A stretch of DNA of 64,000 nucleotides from Phaeobacter gallaeciensis DSM 26640 (lineage in GTDB: Bacteria; Pseudomonadota; Alphaproteobacteria; Rhodobacterales; Rhodobacteraceae): contig NC_023137.1 of NCBI RefSeq assembly GCF_000511385.1, forward strand, positions 2,549,001-2,613,000, in the 5' to 3' direction. Positions 35,281 through 43,913 of this stretch are shown one piece after another. Below the pieces are notes generated by a model. The model did not search any database. It was not told where the DNA came from and was given only the letters and a program-made list of their open reading frames with translations. Made by a program: the position numbers and the translations under genes. Every line of letters begins with the position of its first letter. Position 1 is the stretch's first letter.

Positions 35281-35667
35281 CTACTTCACCCGGCTCCAGG
35301 TCTGTTTGGAGCAGATCAATCCACCCGCCACGCAGCCGCGCAGGGCCAGCGATTTACCGGACAGGTTCATCTTGCCGGTATAGATCTTGTTGTTCGAGGG
35401 GCGCCAGACCTTGCCCGCGTAAGAGCCATCGCCATTTGCCACCATATCGATCACCAGCGTTTTGCCGATATTGGGCGACTTATACTCGCCCTCGGCATTG
35501 AACGTCCGGCTGATCTTGCCACAGACGGCGGCACCGCAGGGCGCCATGGTGACATGCGCATATGAGCCGTCATCAGGCTGGGTTTTCCAGGTACCCAGCA
35601 CCGGATCAGCCGAGGCCATGCCCGCCAGACCCAATGCACAGGCGATACCAAGTGCCAGTTTTTTCAT
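35281..35667 (-). CDS. DUF2147 family secreted protein
   Basis: A 128-aa exported protein. Signal peptide MKKLALGIACALGLAGMASA is followed by the DUF2147 fold: DPVLGTWKTQPDDGSYAHVTMAPCGAAVCGKISRTF and YAGKVWRPSNNKIYTGKMNLSGKSLALRGCVAGGLICSKQTW. Four cysteines could form disulfides. Function is unknown; related proteins are small periplasmic beta-barrels. It is divergent from hisA. Confidence 0.87.
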   Translation of the reverse strand: MKKLALGIACALGLAGMASADPVLGTWKTQPDDGSYAHVTMAPCGAAVCGKISRTFNAEGEYKSPNIGKTLVIDMVANGDGSYAGKVWRPSNNKIYTGKMNLSGKSLALRGCVAGGLICSKQTWSRVK

Positions 35668-35799
35668 GTGTCATCCTCCCTTTTGCAGCCAGTCTGGCCG
35701 CCAAGGGGCAATTCAGGCAAGCTTGACCTCGGGTCGCGTTGCAATCCGGCGCGGCCTTGTGCAAAAGAGGCCAGCTTAGTTTTATGAAGGACCGGCCGG

Positions 35800-36522
35800 A
35801 TGATCCTCTACCCCGCAATCGACCTCAAGGATGGCCAGGCCGTTCGCCTGTTGCATGGCGATATGGAGAAGACCACGGTCTTCAACGACGACCCGGCAGC
35901 CCAGGCGCTGGAGTTTGTCGAGGCAGGCTGCGACTGGCTGCATCTCGTGGATCTGAACGGGGCCTTTGCGGGTGAGCCGGTCAATGCCGCGCCGGTCGAA
36001 GAGATCCTGAAGCGCTGCAAGGTCCCCGCCCAGCTGGGCGGCGGCATTCGCGACATGGCCACCATCGAACGCTGGATCGACAAAGGTCTGGCGCGGGTGA
36101 TCCTCGGCACCGTCGCGGTGGAGAACCCCGATCTGGTCCGCGAAGCGGCGCGCGCCTTCCCCGGCAAGGTCGCCGTCGGCATTGATGCCCGCAATGGCCG
36201 CGTCGCCACCAAGGGCTGGGCCGAAGAGACCGATGTCATGGTGACCGATCTGGCAAAATCTTTTGAGGATGCCGGTGTGGCCGCGATTATCTACACTGAT
36301 ATTCTGCGCGATGGCGCCATGAAAGGTCCGAACGTTGAGGCCACAGCCGCGCTGGCCAATGCCGTGAGCATTCCGGTGATTGCCTCGGGCGGTGTTTCTT
36401 CGCTGGACGATCTGCGGGCGCTCAAGTCCTGCGGCGCGCCTTTGAATGGCGCCATCTCCGGTCGCGCGCTTTATGATGGCGCGATCGACCTTGCCGAGGC
36501 GCTGAAGATCCTCAAGAGCTGA
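35800..36522 (+). CDS. hisA: Phosphoribosylformimino-5-aminoimidazole carboxamide ribotide isomerase
   Basis: A 240-aa TIM-barrel enzyme of histidine synthesis. The N-terminal acid is in [17 protein letters not shown], followed by [29 protein letters not shown] with the second catalytic Asp, and [16 protein letters not shown]. It is not adjacent to hisH or hisF: genes on the other strand occupy both gaps. Confidence 0.96.
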   Translation: MILYPAIDLKDGQAVRLLHGDMEKTTVFNDDPAAQALEFVEAGCDWLHLVDLNGAFAGEPVNAAPVEEILKRCKVPAQLGGGIRDMATIERWIDKGLARVILGTVAVENPDLVREAARAFPGKVAVGIDARNGRVATKGWAEETDVMVTDLAKSFEDAGVAAIIYTDILRDGAMKGPNVEATAALANAVSIPVIASGGVSSLDDLRALKSCGAPLNGAISGRALYDGAIDLAEALKILKS

Positions 36523-36560
36523 TCGCCCCTCTTCTGGCTGGAAATATCCCCGGGGTGAAT

Positions 36561-36591
36561 GGGCCGGAGGCCCAGAGGGGGCAGCGCCCCC
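36561..36591. terminator. Paired hairpins between convergent hisA and DUF302 genes
   Basis: GGGCCGGAGGCCC (36561-36573) and GGGGGC-AGC-GCCCCC (36577-36591), preceded by AATATCCCCGGGG. The arrangement recalls a dispersed intergenic element often seen between genes in Roseobacter genomes. It may act as a bidirectional terminator. No long T-tract is present. Confidence 0.45.
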
Positions 36592-36616
36592 TCCGCCTGT
36601 GCTGAAACCGCCCGCG

Positions 36617-37063
36617 TTACTTGACCGCGGCACTCGTCAGCTTGCCAAGCGCGCCCTGCATCTTGGCAACAGCCTCCGCATCGGCGGGAACACCCAACCC
36701 TGAGAGCATCTCAGCCGGATCTTCATAGGTCAGCCAGACCTGCCCCTCCGCGTCCTGATACGCGAGGATTTTCAGGGGCAGGAACAACCCCGCGCGCGGA
36801 TCCGCCTGCATCACCGGGGTGCCCAGTTTCGGATTGCCAAAGATCAGCAGCTGCGCGTCACCAAGGGACAGATCCACCTTCTGCGCCCCGGCGGCGTGAT
36901 CCACACGGGCAAATACCGTGGCGCCTGCCCCCTCAACCGCGGCCTGCAGCGCATCCATGGTCTCAGCCACGGGTTTTTGGCTTGGTATTTTGATCAGGTC
37001 AGCAGCGGCAGGAAAGGCAGACATAACAGCAATAGCTCCGGCGAGGGCAAGGGATTTGATCAT
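36617..37063 (-). CDS. DUF302 domain secreted protein
   Basis: A 148-aa protein: signal peptide MIKSLALAGAIAVMSAFPAAA, then a DUF302 domain (MDALQAAVEGAGATVFARVDHAAGAQ, LLIFGNPKLGTPVMQADPRAGLFLPLKILAYQDAEGQVWLTYEDP). The domain is widespread but without assigned function. The start at 37063 has GGAG 8 nt upstream; the frame continues 38 codons upstream without signal-like sequence. Confidence 0.87.
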   Translation of the reverse strand: MIKSLALAGAIAVMSAFPAAADLIKIPSQKPVAETMDALQAAVEGAGATVFARVDHAAGAQKVDLSLGDAQLLIFGNPKLGTPVMQADPRAGLFLPLKILAYQDAEGQVWLTYEDPAEMLSGLGVPADAEAVAKMQGALGKLTSAAVK

Positions 37064-37333
37064 AACGGCAGCTCCGAATTTGGGAAGGAATGCGCTAAGA
37101 ACAAGCCAGCACAGCTCTGTGTACAATTCACATTTTTGGCATCGGCAAACCCGTGCCACAGGGCCGGGTCCAACCATTTGCCCACAGTAAGCTCAGTCAG
37201 AAATGGCGCCGAGGCCGGCGCCCCGGCCCCTGCGGCACCGCGCCCGCTTCCCATCTGTCGCAAATTTACGTTTATTGCGCCGCAATAGTGCCGTTGATCT
37301 CCCCGGTGCGAAGACAGAAATGGAATTCAGCCC

Positions 37334-37816
37334 ATGCCCCGCGTCCGCAAGACCCGCCTCCCCGACAGTGCCCGTTTGTGGCAGATGGTCTCGCCCGGCG
37401 ATTTCGTCGATGGCTATGCGGTCGAAAGCCCGCTGTCCCCGCGGGAAGCTGCCGATATTGGCCTGTCGATGCCGGGATGGGCCTCCGCGCTTTTGCGCCT
37501 GCGCAACGCGATTGTGCGCCCGTTAGGACTGAAAACCGAGGTGAGTGACACCGGCGAAGGCGCGATCTTTCCCGTCACCTTTGAGGACAATCGCGAATTG
37601 ATCTTGGGCGCAGATGACAGTCATCTGGATTTCCGCATCACCGTTTTACGCCACGACGGGCAGATTTACATGGCCACCTGGGTTCATCGGCATAACCTTC
37701 TGGGGCGGATCTATCTAGCGCTGGTGATGCCGTTTCATATCCTGATTGTCCGGGACAGCATGCGCCGCATCGCGCGGCACAGCCCCGCGATTGCATCCCA
37801 ACCACCCGCGCAGTAA
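37334..37816 (+). CDS. DUF2867 family protein
   Basis: A 160-aa protein with the DUF2867 features [64 protein letters not shown]. The C-terminal hydrophobic stretch may be membrane-associated. Function is unknown. It lies 34 bp before hisF on the same strand, so it may share its transcript. Confidence 0.8.
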   Translation: MPRVRKTRLPDSARLWQMVSPGDFVDGYAVESPLSPREAADIGLSMPGWASALLRLRNAIVRPLGLKTEVSDTGEGAIFPVTFEDNRELILGADDSHLDFRITVLRHDGQIYMATWVHRHNLLGRIYLALVMPFHILIVRDSMRRIARHSPAIASQPPAQ

Positions 37817-37850
37817 GACAGGGCCATCCGCAGCGGCAAAGGGATCCTCC

Positions 37851-38612
37851 ATGCTGAAAACCCGCATTATCCCCTGTCTCGACGTGGCCGATGGCCGCGT
37901 GGTCAAAGGAGTGAACTTCGTTGGCCTGCGCGACGCTGGCGATCCCGTTGAAGCGGCCAAAGCCTATGATGCGGCCGGCGCGGACGAGATCTGCTTTCTC
38001 GACATTCATGCGACCCATGAAAACCGTGGCACCATGTTCGATATGGTGCGGCGCACTGCGGAACAGTGTTTTGTGCCGCTCACCGTTGGCGGCGGGGTCC
38101 GCACCAGGGAAGATGTGCGTGCCTTGCTCTTGGCCGGGGCCGATAAGGTCTCGTTCAATTCCGCAGCGGTAGCCAACCCGGATGTCATTCGCGAGGCTGC
38201 GGACCAGTTCGGCAGCCAGTGCATCGTCTGCGCCATTGACGCCAAAATGGTGGCGCCTGGCAAATGGGAAATCTTCACCCATGGCGGTCGCCGCGAAACC
38301 GGCATTGATGCGGTTGAATTTGCCCAGCTTGTGGTGGCCAAAGGTGCGGGAGAGATCCTGCTGACCTCAATGGACCGCGACGGCACCAAATCAGGCTTCA
38401 ACCTGCCGCTGACCCGCGCGATATCCGATGCCGTTGATGTGCCGGTGATCGCCTCCGGTGGCGTGGGCACGCTGGATCATCTGGCGGAAGGCGTCACCAA
38501 AGGCGGTGCCAGCGCGGTTCTGGCGGCCTCCATTTTTCACTTTGGCGAATTCACTGTGCAGGAAGCCAAACAACATATGGCCGCTGCTGGTATTCCGATG
38601 AGGCTGACATGA
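37851..38612 (+). CDS. hisF: Imidazole glycerol phosphate synthase, cyclase subunit
   Basis: A 253-aa TIM barrel that uses ammonia from HisH to form imidazoleglycerol phosphate and [28 protein letters not shown] holds the catalytic Asp; [26 protein letters not shown] with the second catalytic Asp, and [13 protein letters not shown] follow. The open frame begins 35 codons earlier, antisense to no gene, but [11 protein letters not shown] is the family start. Confidence 0.97.
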   Translation: MLKTRIIPCLDVADGRVVKGVNFVGLRDAGDPVEAAKAYDAAGADEICFLDIHATHENRGTMFDMVRRTAEQCFVPLTVGGGVRTREDVRALLLAGADKVSFNSAAVANPDVIREAADQFGSQCIVCAIDAKMVAPGKWEIFTHGGRRETGIDAVEFAQLVVAKGAGEILLTSMDRDGTKSGFNLPLTRAISDAVDVPVIASGGVGTLDHLAEGVTKGGASAVLAASIFHFGEFTVQEAKQHMAAAGIPMRLT

Positions 38613-38926
38613 CCCTGCTGCACGATCTTGAGAGCACCATACTGTCCCGCAAAGGGGCTGACCCGGACAGCAGCTGGACCGCCAAACTGCTCGACAAGGG
38701 GCCTGAAAAATGTGCCGAGAAATTCGGCGAGGAAGCCATTGAAGCCATCATTGAGGCTGTGAAGGACAACAAGACCGGGCTCGCCTCCGAAGGCGCGGAT
38801 GTGCTCTATCACTTTCTGGTGATGCTGGCGGCGCGTGATGTGGCACTAGACGATGTGCTTCAAGTGCTGGCCGATCGTCAGGGTCTGAGCGGCATTGCCG
38901 AGAAGGCCGCCCGGCCCAAGGGCTGA
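38609..38926 (+). CDS. hisE: Phosphoribosyl-ATP pyrophosphatase
   Basis: A 105-aa all-alpha NTP pyrophosphatase for the second histidine step. [30 protein letters not shown] and [20 protein letters not shown] carry the E-x-x-E and E-x-x-D metal sites. It overlaps hisF by ATGA (4 bp). hisG, hisD and hisI are not in the window. Confidence 0.95.
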   Translation: MTLLHDLESTILSRKGADPDSSWTAKLLDKGPEKCAEKFGEEAIEAIIEAVKDNKTGLASEGADVLYHFLVMLAARDVALDDVLQVLADRQGLSGIAEKAARPKG

Positions 38927-39057
38927 AGACCGAACCGCACCGCGTAGCGGTGCCACCCCCAACTGTGAAAGACGCCCAATGGGCGGCTGAAACGGGCGGG
39001 AGCGCCCCGCCTTCTGCAGTGGATAGCACTCCCGACGACAAATCTCAGATGCAAGCG

Positions 39058-39528
39058 TCAAAGCTTTGACGAAATGATCCCGGTGGCAAATCCGCCCATG
39101 CGCAGCTCTCCGAACAGGCGCTGATATTCGATCTTCGGGCAGCGGTTCTGGATCACTGTGACACCGCGCGCCTCCGCTTTTGCGGCGGCCTCGGCATGCT
39201 CTACGCCGATCTGCATCCAGATCGTCTGCACCCCTTCGCAGACCTCCAGCGCCTCCTCCACGATGGCGGGCACCGCCTCGGAGCGGCGAAAGATGTCGAC
39301 CATATCGACCGGCTCGCGAATATCGCTGAGGCTGGCATGAATGGTTTGACCAAACAGGGACTTCCCCGCATGGCCCGGGTTCACCGGCAGCACGCGATAG
39401 CCCTTGAGGCCGAGATACCGCGCCACGTAGTAGCTGGGACGGACCGAATTCGTGGAGACGCCAACCACCGCGATGGTTTTGGTGCGTGTCAGCACATCTT
39501 TCAGATGCTGGTCGGTATATTCTGGCAT
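39058..39528 (-). CDS. CoA-binding (YccU-like) protein
   Basis: A 156-aa Rossmann-fold protein of the CoA-binding family: TIAVVGVSTNSVRPSYYVARYLGLKGYRVLPVNPGHAGKSLFGQTIHASLSDI, then WMQIGVEHAEAAAKAEARGVTVIQNRCPKIEYQRLFGE. It resembles the CoA-binding domain of acyl-CoA synthetases but lacks catalytic modules. Function is unknown. The start at 39528 is chosen on homology; an ATG 13 codons upstream is possible. Confidence 0.85.
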   Translation of the reverse strand: MPEYTDQHLKDVLTRTKTIAVVGVSTNSVRPSYYVARYLGLKGYRVLPVNPGHAGKSLFGQTIHASLSDIREPVDMVDIFRRSEAVPAIVEEALEVCEGVQTIWMQIGVEHAEAAAKAEARGVTVIQNRCPKIEYQRLFGELRMGGFATGIISSKL

Positions 39529-39679
39529 CGCTCCCCCGTCTGCGCTGGTCTCACATCGCCCTGCCAAAGTCGTCTGATGAGCGTTGCGTCAATCCTGACC
39601 GTATCGTTTGGCGCATTGCGTGCAAGGTCAATTGCGCTCTGCTGCCCTGTCAGAAATCGCACGTTCCCGACAGCGCAAG

Positions 39680-39709
39680 AAAAAAGCGCCCGGGATCAAG
39701 CCCGGGCGC
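39680..39709 (-). terminator. Strong intrinsic terminator between the YHS and CoA-binding genes
   Basis: Perfect 9-bp stem GCGCCCGGG/CCCGGGCGC with a 6-nt loop, followed on the minus strand by TTTTTTC. It lies 200 bp past the YHS stop. The 39529-39908 gap holds no supported gene. Confidence 0.8.
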
Positions 39710-39908
39710 AAGGTATGGAACGAGGGACAGTGAAAAAGATCTGCGAAGGTTCCAATTCGCAGTCTGATAATAATATGGGGTGGGCTGTCGATTTTGAAAG
39801 GGAACCTCTCAAATTCGTGACATTTCTCTCGTGCGGCCAGTCACATAGGGATCTGCAAGAAACGCAATTCCGAGCCGACAGCTCTTACAACAGCTCGGTG
39901 CTTGCCGA

Positions 39909-40454
39909 TCACTTCCGCAGGATCTTGGGCCAGCGCCCTTCGGCGGCGGAAATCAGCGCCTGCCGCTCGGCCTGCCAGGCGGCCAGCGCAGTTGGATTGT
40001 TCAGCAGATAGAGCCGACCGTCAGCAATCACCCAGAGCGCCGGATTGCCGGGCGCCAGATATCCTTTGGAGAGCGCATAAGCGCAATAGCCCCCAAATCG
40101 GGGCGCATAGGCACGGGGATTGAGCTCAAACCGCTCCTGATTCTGCGAGGTGGCAAAGCGCCAGACGGCCCCATGCCACAGGATCGCATGAGTCTGCTGG
40201 CCCAGCACGGCCGTCCCGTCTTGAAAAAACGCCACCACATCATGGCCACCAACGGCCACCCCTCTCGGTGCGGAAACCAGCGCTGGGTCGGCGCGGGCCG
40301 TTTCAGGTGTCAGCACCGCCGCCAATGCAACCACACTGCCGACCCCCAGCACGGCCATTGTAGACCTGACAAATGCAGCCAGACGCCGGACGATCCCTTC
40401 CCGCACGCGCGGAATGCGCGGCGTCGAGATCGGGCGGTATTTCTGACTGGGCAT
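39909..40454 (-). CDS. YHS-domain protein, probably exported
   Basis: About 181 aa. A hydrophobic N-terminal region (MAVLGVGSVVALAAVLTPETARA) precedes a YHS domain: GVAVGGHDVVAFFQDGTAVLGQQTHAILWHGAVWRFATSQNQERFELNPRAYAPRFGGYCAYALSKGY. YHS domains are linked with metal binding. The start is uncertain: 40454 (MPSQKYRP) is taken; an ATG at 40622 gives 237 aa and one at about 40358 gives a plain signal peptide. Confidence 0.75.
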   Translation of the reverse strand: MPSQKYRPISTPRIPRVREGIVRRLAAFVRSTMAVLGVGSVVALAAVLTPETARADPALVSAPRGVAVGGHDVVAFFQDGTAVLGQQTHAILWHGAVWRFATSQNQERFELNPRAYAPRFGGYCAYALSKGYLAPGNPALWVIADGRLYLLNNPTALAAWQAERQALISAAEGRWPKILRK

Positions 40455-40668
40455 GGCAGAGCGGCGGGTCACGGGCAGGCGGTGTCCTTCATGGAGTGGT
40501 TCAGTTTTAGGGCGCAGACGGGCACATGCCCGCGACGGTGTCACGATAAGTCTGCCCGGTAGACCGGCACCTGCAAAGAGAGGATACGCATTTGTGATAG
40601 ACCTGTGAGGGTGCTCTGACATTGTCAGGAGAGCGCCTCACAGGCCTGATCAGGGTCGCTGGCACAGA

Positions 40669-41445
40669 TTAGCGTGGCAGCGAAGCGTAGAGCGCAATCG
40701 CCGCCGCATTGGAGACATTCAGCGAGCCAAAGCCACCGGCGGCATCAATCTTGACCAGATGATCTACGGTTTCCTTCGTCTTTTGACGCAGGCCCGGCCC
40801 TTCTGCCCCGAGGACCAGAGCAACCGGATCCCCCTTGCGCCCGTCCAGAACTGTTTCGATGGTTTGCTCCGCCTCGCCATCAAGGCCCAGCACCAGAAAG
40901 CCCATCCGTTGCAGTTCGACGATTGTGTCCGCAAGGTTGCGCATCCGCAGATAAGGTTGCCGCTCCAGCGCACCGCTCGCGGTTTTAGCAAGCGCTCCGG
41001 TCTCTGGCGCGGAGTTGTGTCGCGTGCCAATGACCGCGCTGGCGCCCAGCACCTCTGCCGAGCGCAGGATTGCGCCAACGTTGTGGGGATCCGTCACCCG
41101 GTCCAGCAGCAATACGCGCGGAACCTCCGCGCCGATGCAGTTCTCGTCCAACCCGCCCCAGTTCAGCGGCTTCACTTCGAGAGCGGCGCCCTGATGGACC
41201 GACTGCTTGTCAATCGGCGGGTTGAATTTGCGCGGGTCAATCACCTCAGCCTCAACCCCCGACTGGGCTATGGCATCGGCCAGCTTTGCCTCGGCGTTCT
41301 GGGTCACCATCAAACGCAGTTTTTCACGCTCAGGATTGAGCAGCGCATCGCGCACCGCATGCAGGCCAAACAGCCATACGGTCTCCGCGGAAGCCGCCTT
41401 CTTGGCCTGCTCTTTTTCGACGACCCACTTGGGTTTTTTGGACAT
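40669..41445 (-). CDS. rlmB: RlmB-type 23S rRNA (guanosine-2'-O-)-methyltransferase (TrmH family)
   Basis: A 258-aa SPOUT methyltransferase. The N-terminal substrate-binding domain (VWLFGLHAVRDALLNPEREKLRLM) and the knot motifs LLLDRVTDPHNVGAILRSAEVLGASAVI, ALVLGAEGPGLRQKT and GGFGSLNVSNAAAIALYA are clear. The predicted target is the 2'-OH of 23S G2251, as for RlmB, although other TrmH paralogues exist. The start MSKKPKWVVEK has GGAGAG 7 nt upstream. It is divergent from tRNA-Tyr. Confidence 0.88.
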   Translation of the reverse strand: MSKKPKWVVEKEQAKKAASAETVWLFGLHAVRDALLNPEREKLRLMVTQNAEAKLADAIAQSGVEAEVIDPRKFNPPIDKQSVHQGAALEVKPLNWGGLDENCIGAEVPRVLLLDRVTDPHNVGAILRSAEVLGASAVIGTRHNSAPETGALAKTASGALERQPYLRMRNLADTIVELQRMGFLVLGLDGEAEQTIETVLDGRKGDPVALVLGAEGPGLRQKTKETVDHLVKIDAAGGFGSLNVSNAAAIALYASLPR

Positions 41446-41501
41446 ATTGCTCTCCAGCAGAAAGAAATCAGGACCCGCGTGAAAAACTTGCGTTTTTCCG
41501 G

Positions 41502-41530
41502 TTGACGCCCCTTTGGCCTGCTTGTAATCA
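41502..41530 (+). promoter_or_regulatory. Promoter of tRNA-Tyr
   Basis: TTGACG - 17 bp - TAATCA, 35 bp before the tRNA. Confidence 0.65.
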
Positions 41531-41565
41531 CGCCTCCACATCAGGTGCAACACGCAACTGATTGT

Positions 41566-41649
41566 GGGCGACAGGCCGCAAGGTGTGGCAGGGGACTGTA
41601 ACTCCCTCGCGGAGACGCACGCCTGGTTCGATTCCAGGGTCGCCCACCA
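41566..41649 (+). tRNA. tRNA-Tyr (GTA)
   Basis: 84 nt with encoded CCA. Acceptor GGGCGAC/GTCGCCC, D arm GCC...GGC, anticodon arm GGGGA-CTGTAAC-TCCCT with anticodon GTA, a long variable arm (class II) and T arm CCTGG-TTCGATT-CCAGG. Confidence 0.96.
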
Positions 41650-41687
41650 TCTTCTCTCTTTCAGCAGTGTGAAGCAAGAAGATGGTG
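41645..41687 (+). repeat. Perfect 11-bp inverted repeat overlapping the tRNA-Tyr 3' end
   Basis: CACCATCTTCT (41645-41655) and AGAAGATGGTG (41677-41687), separated by 21 nt. The left arm contains the last five nucleotides of the tRNA including CCA. No T-tract follows, so it is not a classical terminator. Confidence 0.7.
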
Positions 41688-41810
41688 GCAGCCGCCGCCG
41701 GCGAACACCTGAATTCAACCATTTGATTTATATCATTATTCCCGACTTCGCGTACCGACCGTCTGTTAGTATGGCCCCGGCTCTCTGACATTACCTACAG
41801 CACGCACACA

Positions 41811-41840
41811 AAAAAACCGGCGCGATATCCCGCACCGGTT
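41811..41840 (-). terminator. Terminator after the DUF2478 gene / bio operon
   Basis: Minus strand: AACCGG, a bulge, GCG ... CGC, CCGGTT, then TTTTTT; about 30 bp past the DUF2478 stop. Confidence 0.75.
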
Positions 41841-41868
41841 TGTTAGATCAGTCGTGCGACTGCGGGGA

Positions 41869-42399
41869 TTATCCCCCCTCCTTCGCAGCCTCTTCAACGG
41901 CGGAATGGACCCAGTTTACGAGCGCATCAAGATCCGGTTCAGCCTCCTGCGCCAACCCGTCAGAAAAGTTCTGAAACGCCTCGACATTCATCCGGTTGAC
42001 GCCGGAAACCACCACCGCTCCGCGCGCCAGCGCCTCGCCGATGACGGGGCGCATTCCGCGCCCGTCCGCCTCGTGCTTGCCAAATTTATTCACCAGCAGA
42101 ACCTGCGGTGCTGGATCCTGCCCCAGCGCCGCCGTGACCTGCCCCACCGCACGCTCTAGTGCTTCGGGATTCAATCGACAACCGCGTGCCTCTGGGCCGA
42201 GGGATTGCGAAATACGGATGGTTTCACCGGCCGGCAACACCCGCACATCCATGTCACACAGCGCGTTATCGTAGCATTCAGTATTGGTCTGGACGATCCC
42301 GGCCAGTCGCAGCCCATCGGCTTGCAGCCGCTCGGCAAGAGCAGTCAGCAGTTTGTCGGTGGCGCCGCGTTCCTGGGTCATGACATAGGACAGATGCAT
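41869..42399 (-). CDS. DUF2478 family protein (NTPase-like)
   Basis: A 176-aa protein: LSYVMTQERGATDKLLTALAERLQADGLRLAGIVQTN at the N-terminus, CDMDVRVLPAGETIRISQSLGPEARGCRLNPEALE, VLLVNKFGKHEADGRGMRPVIGEALARGAVVVSGVN. It resembles THEP1-like NTPases and is often linked with molybdenum or cofactor genes, but the canonical P-loop is not seen here. It follows bioC by 105 bp on the same strand, so it may be part of the biotin transcript. Function is unknown. Confidence 0.8.
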   Translation of the reverse strand: MHLSYVMTQERGATDKLLTALAERLQADGLRLAGIVQTNTECYDNALCDMDVRVLPAGETIRISQSLGPEARGCRLNPEALERAVGQVTAALGQDPAPQVLLVNKFGKHEADGRGMRPVIGEALARGAVVVSGVNRMNVEAFQNFSDGLAQEAEPDLDALVNWVHSAVEEAAKEGG

Positions 42400-42504
42400 C
42401 GTGGCCTCTTATTCGATGGTTTCGGGCCAAAGGCTAGCGCCAAACCTGCACGACGGCCAGAGGCGCAATCGTCGCGCGACCTGCGACTTTGGCCGCAGGC
42501 GTAT

Positions 42505-43293
42505 TCAGACCCGTCGCGCCAGCATCAGCACCGGATCATAGGTAAGACGTACACCGCCCTGATGGGAAAAACGGCTGCAATAAGCGTCTTCAAACGCCTG
42601 CAGCCTGCCACGGCTCCAACCGCCGCGCGCCTGGCCGTTCACGCCGGTATCACGCAGGTGGCGCAACACCGCGCGCGGAGTGTCAAACCTGAGGACGATC
42701 GGCGCCTGTCGCAGTTCGATCAGCTGCAGACCTTGAGGCAGCACCCCCGCCCATTGGTGATGATCCATATAGTTTGGTGCTGCAGCGTCAGAGCCGAGCG
42801 CGACCAATTCGTTAAAATGCGCCGAGCCGAAACCGGAGAGCGCAAGCCAGCCACCGGGGCACAGCGCGGCCTCAAATCGGCGCAGCAGGCCTGGCAGGTC
42901 GCTGACCCACTGCACAACAGAAGCCGCTGCGATCAGGTCTAGCCGCTCGGGCAGGCAGATGTCCTCAATCCGGCCTGGCACAAAACTTGCGGATTGGCCG
43001 TGGTCTTTCAGGATTGGCAACAGCCCGGCCTCCGCCTCAGGCACCAGATCGTTGAGCGTGAGGCGCGCGACCGAGAGATCCTGCAGCAGCGCGGCGGTCA
43101 GATGGCCGGTCCCGGCCCCAAATTCAAACAGATGCGAAAACGGTGTCTGACCCACGTGTTTGGCCAAAAGCGCCGAAAGTTCGGCGGCAATCTGCGCCTG
43201 CGCAGACGCCGCACCGTGATAGCTGCCAAGCCCCCGGCGAAAGGCGCGCGCCACGCGGGCAGCATCAACAGCTGGGTGTGTGAGGTCCTTCAT
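42505..43293 (-). CDS. bioC: Malonyl-ACP O-methyltransferase BioC
   Basis: A 262-aa SAM methyltransferase that primes pimelate synthesis by methylating malonyl-ACP. ARAFRRGLGSYHGAASAQAQIA is the BioC N-terminal pattern; HLFEFGAGTGHLTAALL is the SAM motif, and SVVQWVSDLPGLLRRFEAALCPGGWLALSGFG follows. It overlaps bioG by 4 bp. Together with BioG it forms the early half of the pathway. Confidence 0.92.
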   Translation of the reverse strand: MKDLTHPAVDAARVARAFRRGLGSYHGAASAQAQIAAELSALLAKHVGQTPFSHLFEFGAGTGHLTAALLQDLSVARLTLNDLVPEAEAGLLPILKDHGQSASFVPGRIEDICLPERLDLIAAASVVQWVSDLPGLLRRFEAALCPGGWLALSGFGSAHFNELVALGSDAAAPNYMDHHQWAGVLPQGLQLIELRQAPIVLRFDTPRAVLRHLRDTGVNGQARGGWSRGRLQAFEDAYCSRFSHQGGVRLTYDPVLMLARRV

Positions 43294-43910
43294 GAGATCA
43301 GGGCCTGCCAGCTGTCGAAGTGATCAAAGGGAGCATGGGCCACTGTGGGCAGCTCCCGTATTGTCGTGCCTTCCCAGGCCCGGTGCTGATTGGCCGACGG
43401 AAAAATTCGATCCCGCCCAGAAATCCAGGCCTGATCGAAGACGACGGCGGGGGCCGCGCCGCGCGCGGCAACCGCATGCAGTTCAGCGCGGCGGGCATCT
43501 ATGTCGATCACCCGAGGGGGTTGCGGCGCATTGAAGGTCCGGCGCAGGAATTGCACAAAGCTCGCCTCGCTCAACCCTTCCGCCGTTTTGGCCATCACGT
43601 CTGGCGGGATACCGTGCGCCGCATCCACCGGCGCAAGGGTTCCGTTGACTGCAACCTTGCGGTCAAAGGGATCGGCGTGCCCCTCCTGCCAATGAGCATA
43701 GGCTGCAACGCCAAAGGACCACGCCAGCAGGGTGACATGGTCGCAACCGCTGAGATCCGGCAGATCCGTATCAAGGTTGCGGTAGTCGCTTACAAACAGG
43801 ACGTCCTGAGGGCCTTTAAGATGATCAAACACATCCGGCCCCACGGCCCAGCCGCCAAAGACCACGATGGCCTCGGCTGCATTGGTCTGCTTGAGCCAGC
43901 GGAACTCCAT
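43290..43910 (-). CDS. bioG: Pimeloyl-ACP methyl ester esterase BioG (DUF452)
   Basis: A 206-aa alpha/beta hydrolase. The nucleophile Ser65 is in LLAWSFGVAAY, a family block GGWAVGPDVFDHL is near the N-terminus, and His192 in TVAHAPFDHF is the probable catalytic His. BioG replaces BioH in ending pimeloyl-ACP methyl ester elongation. Its position between bioA and bioC supports the assignment. It lies 3 bp after the bioA stop and overlaps bioC by 4 bp. Confidence 0.9.
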   Translation of the reverse strand: MEFRWLKQTNAAEAIVVFGGWAVGPDVFDHLKGPQDVLFVSDYRNLDTDLPDLSGCDHVTLLAWSFGVAAYAHWQEGHADPFDRKVAVNGTLAPVDAAHGIPPDVMAKTAEGLSEASFVQFLRRTFNAPQPPRVIDIDARRAELHAVAARGAAPAVVFDQAWISGRDRIFPSANQHRAWEGTTIRELPTVAHAPFDHFDSWQALIS

Positions 43911-43913
43911 GAC

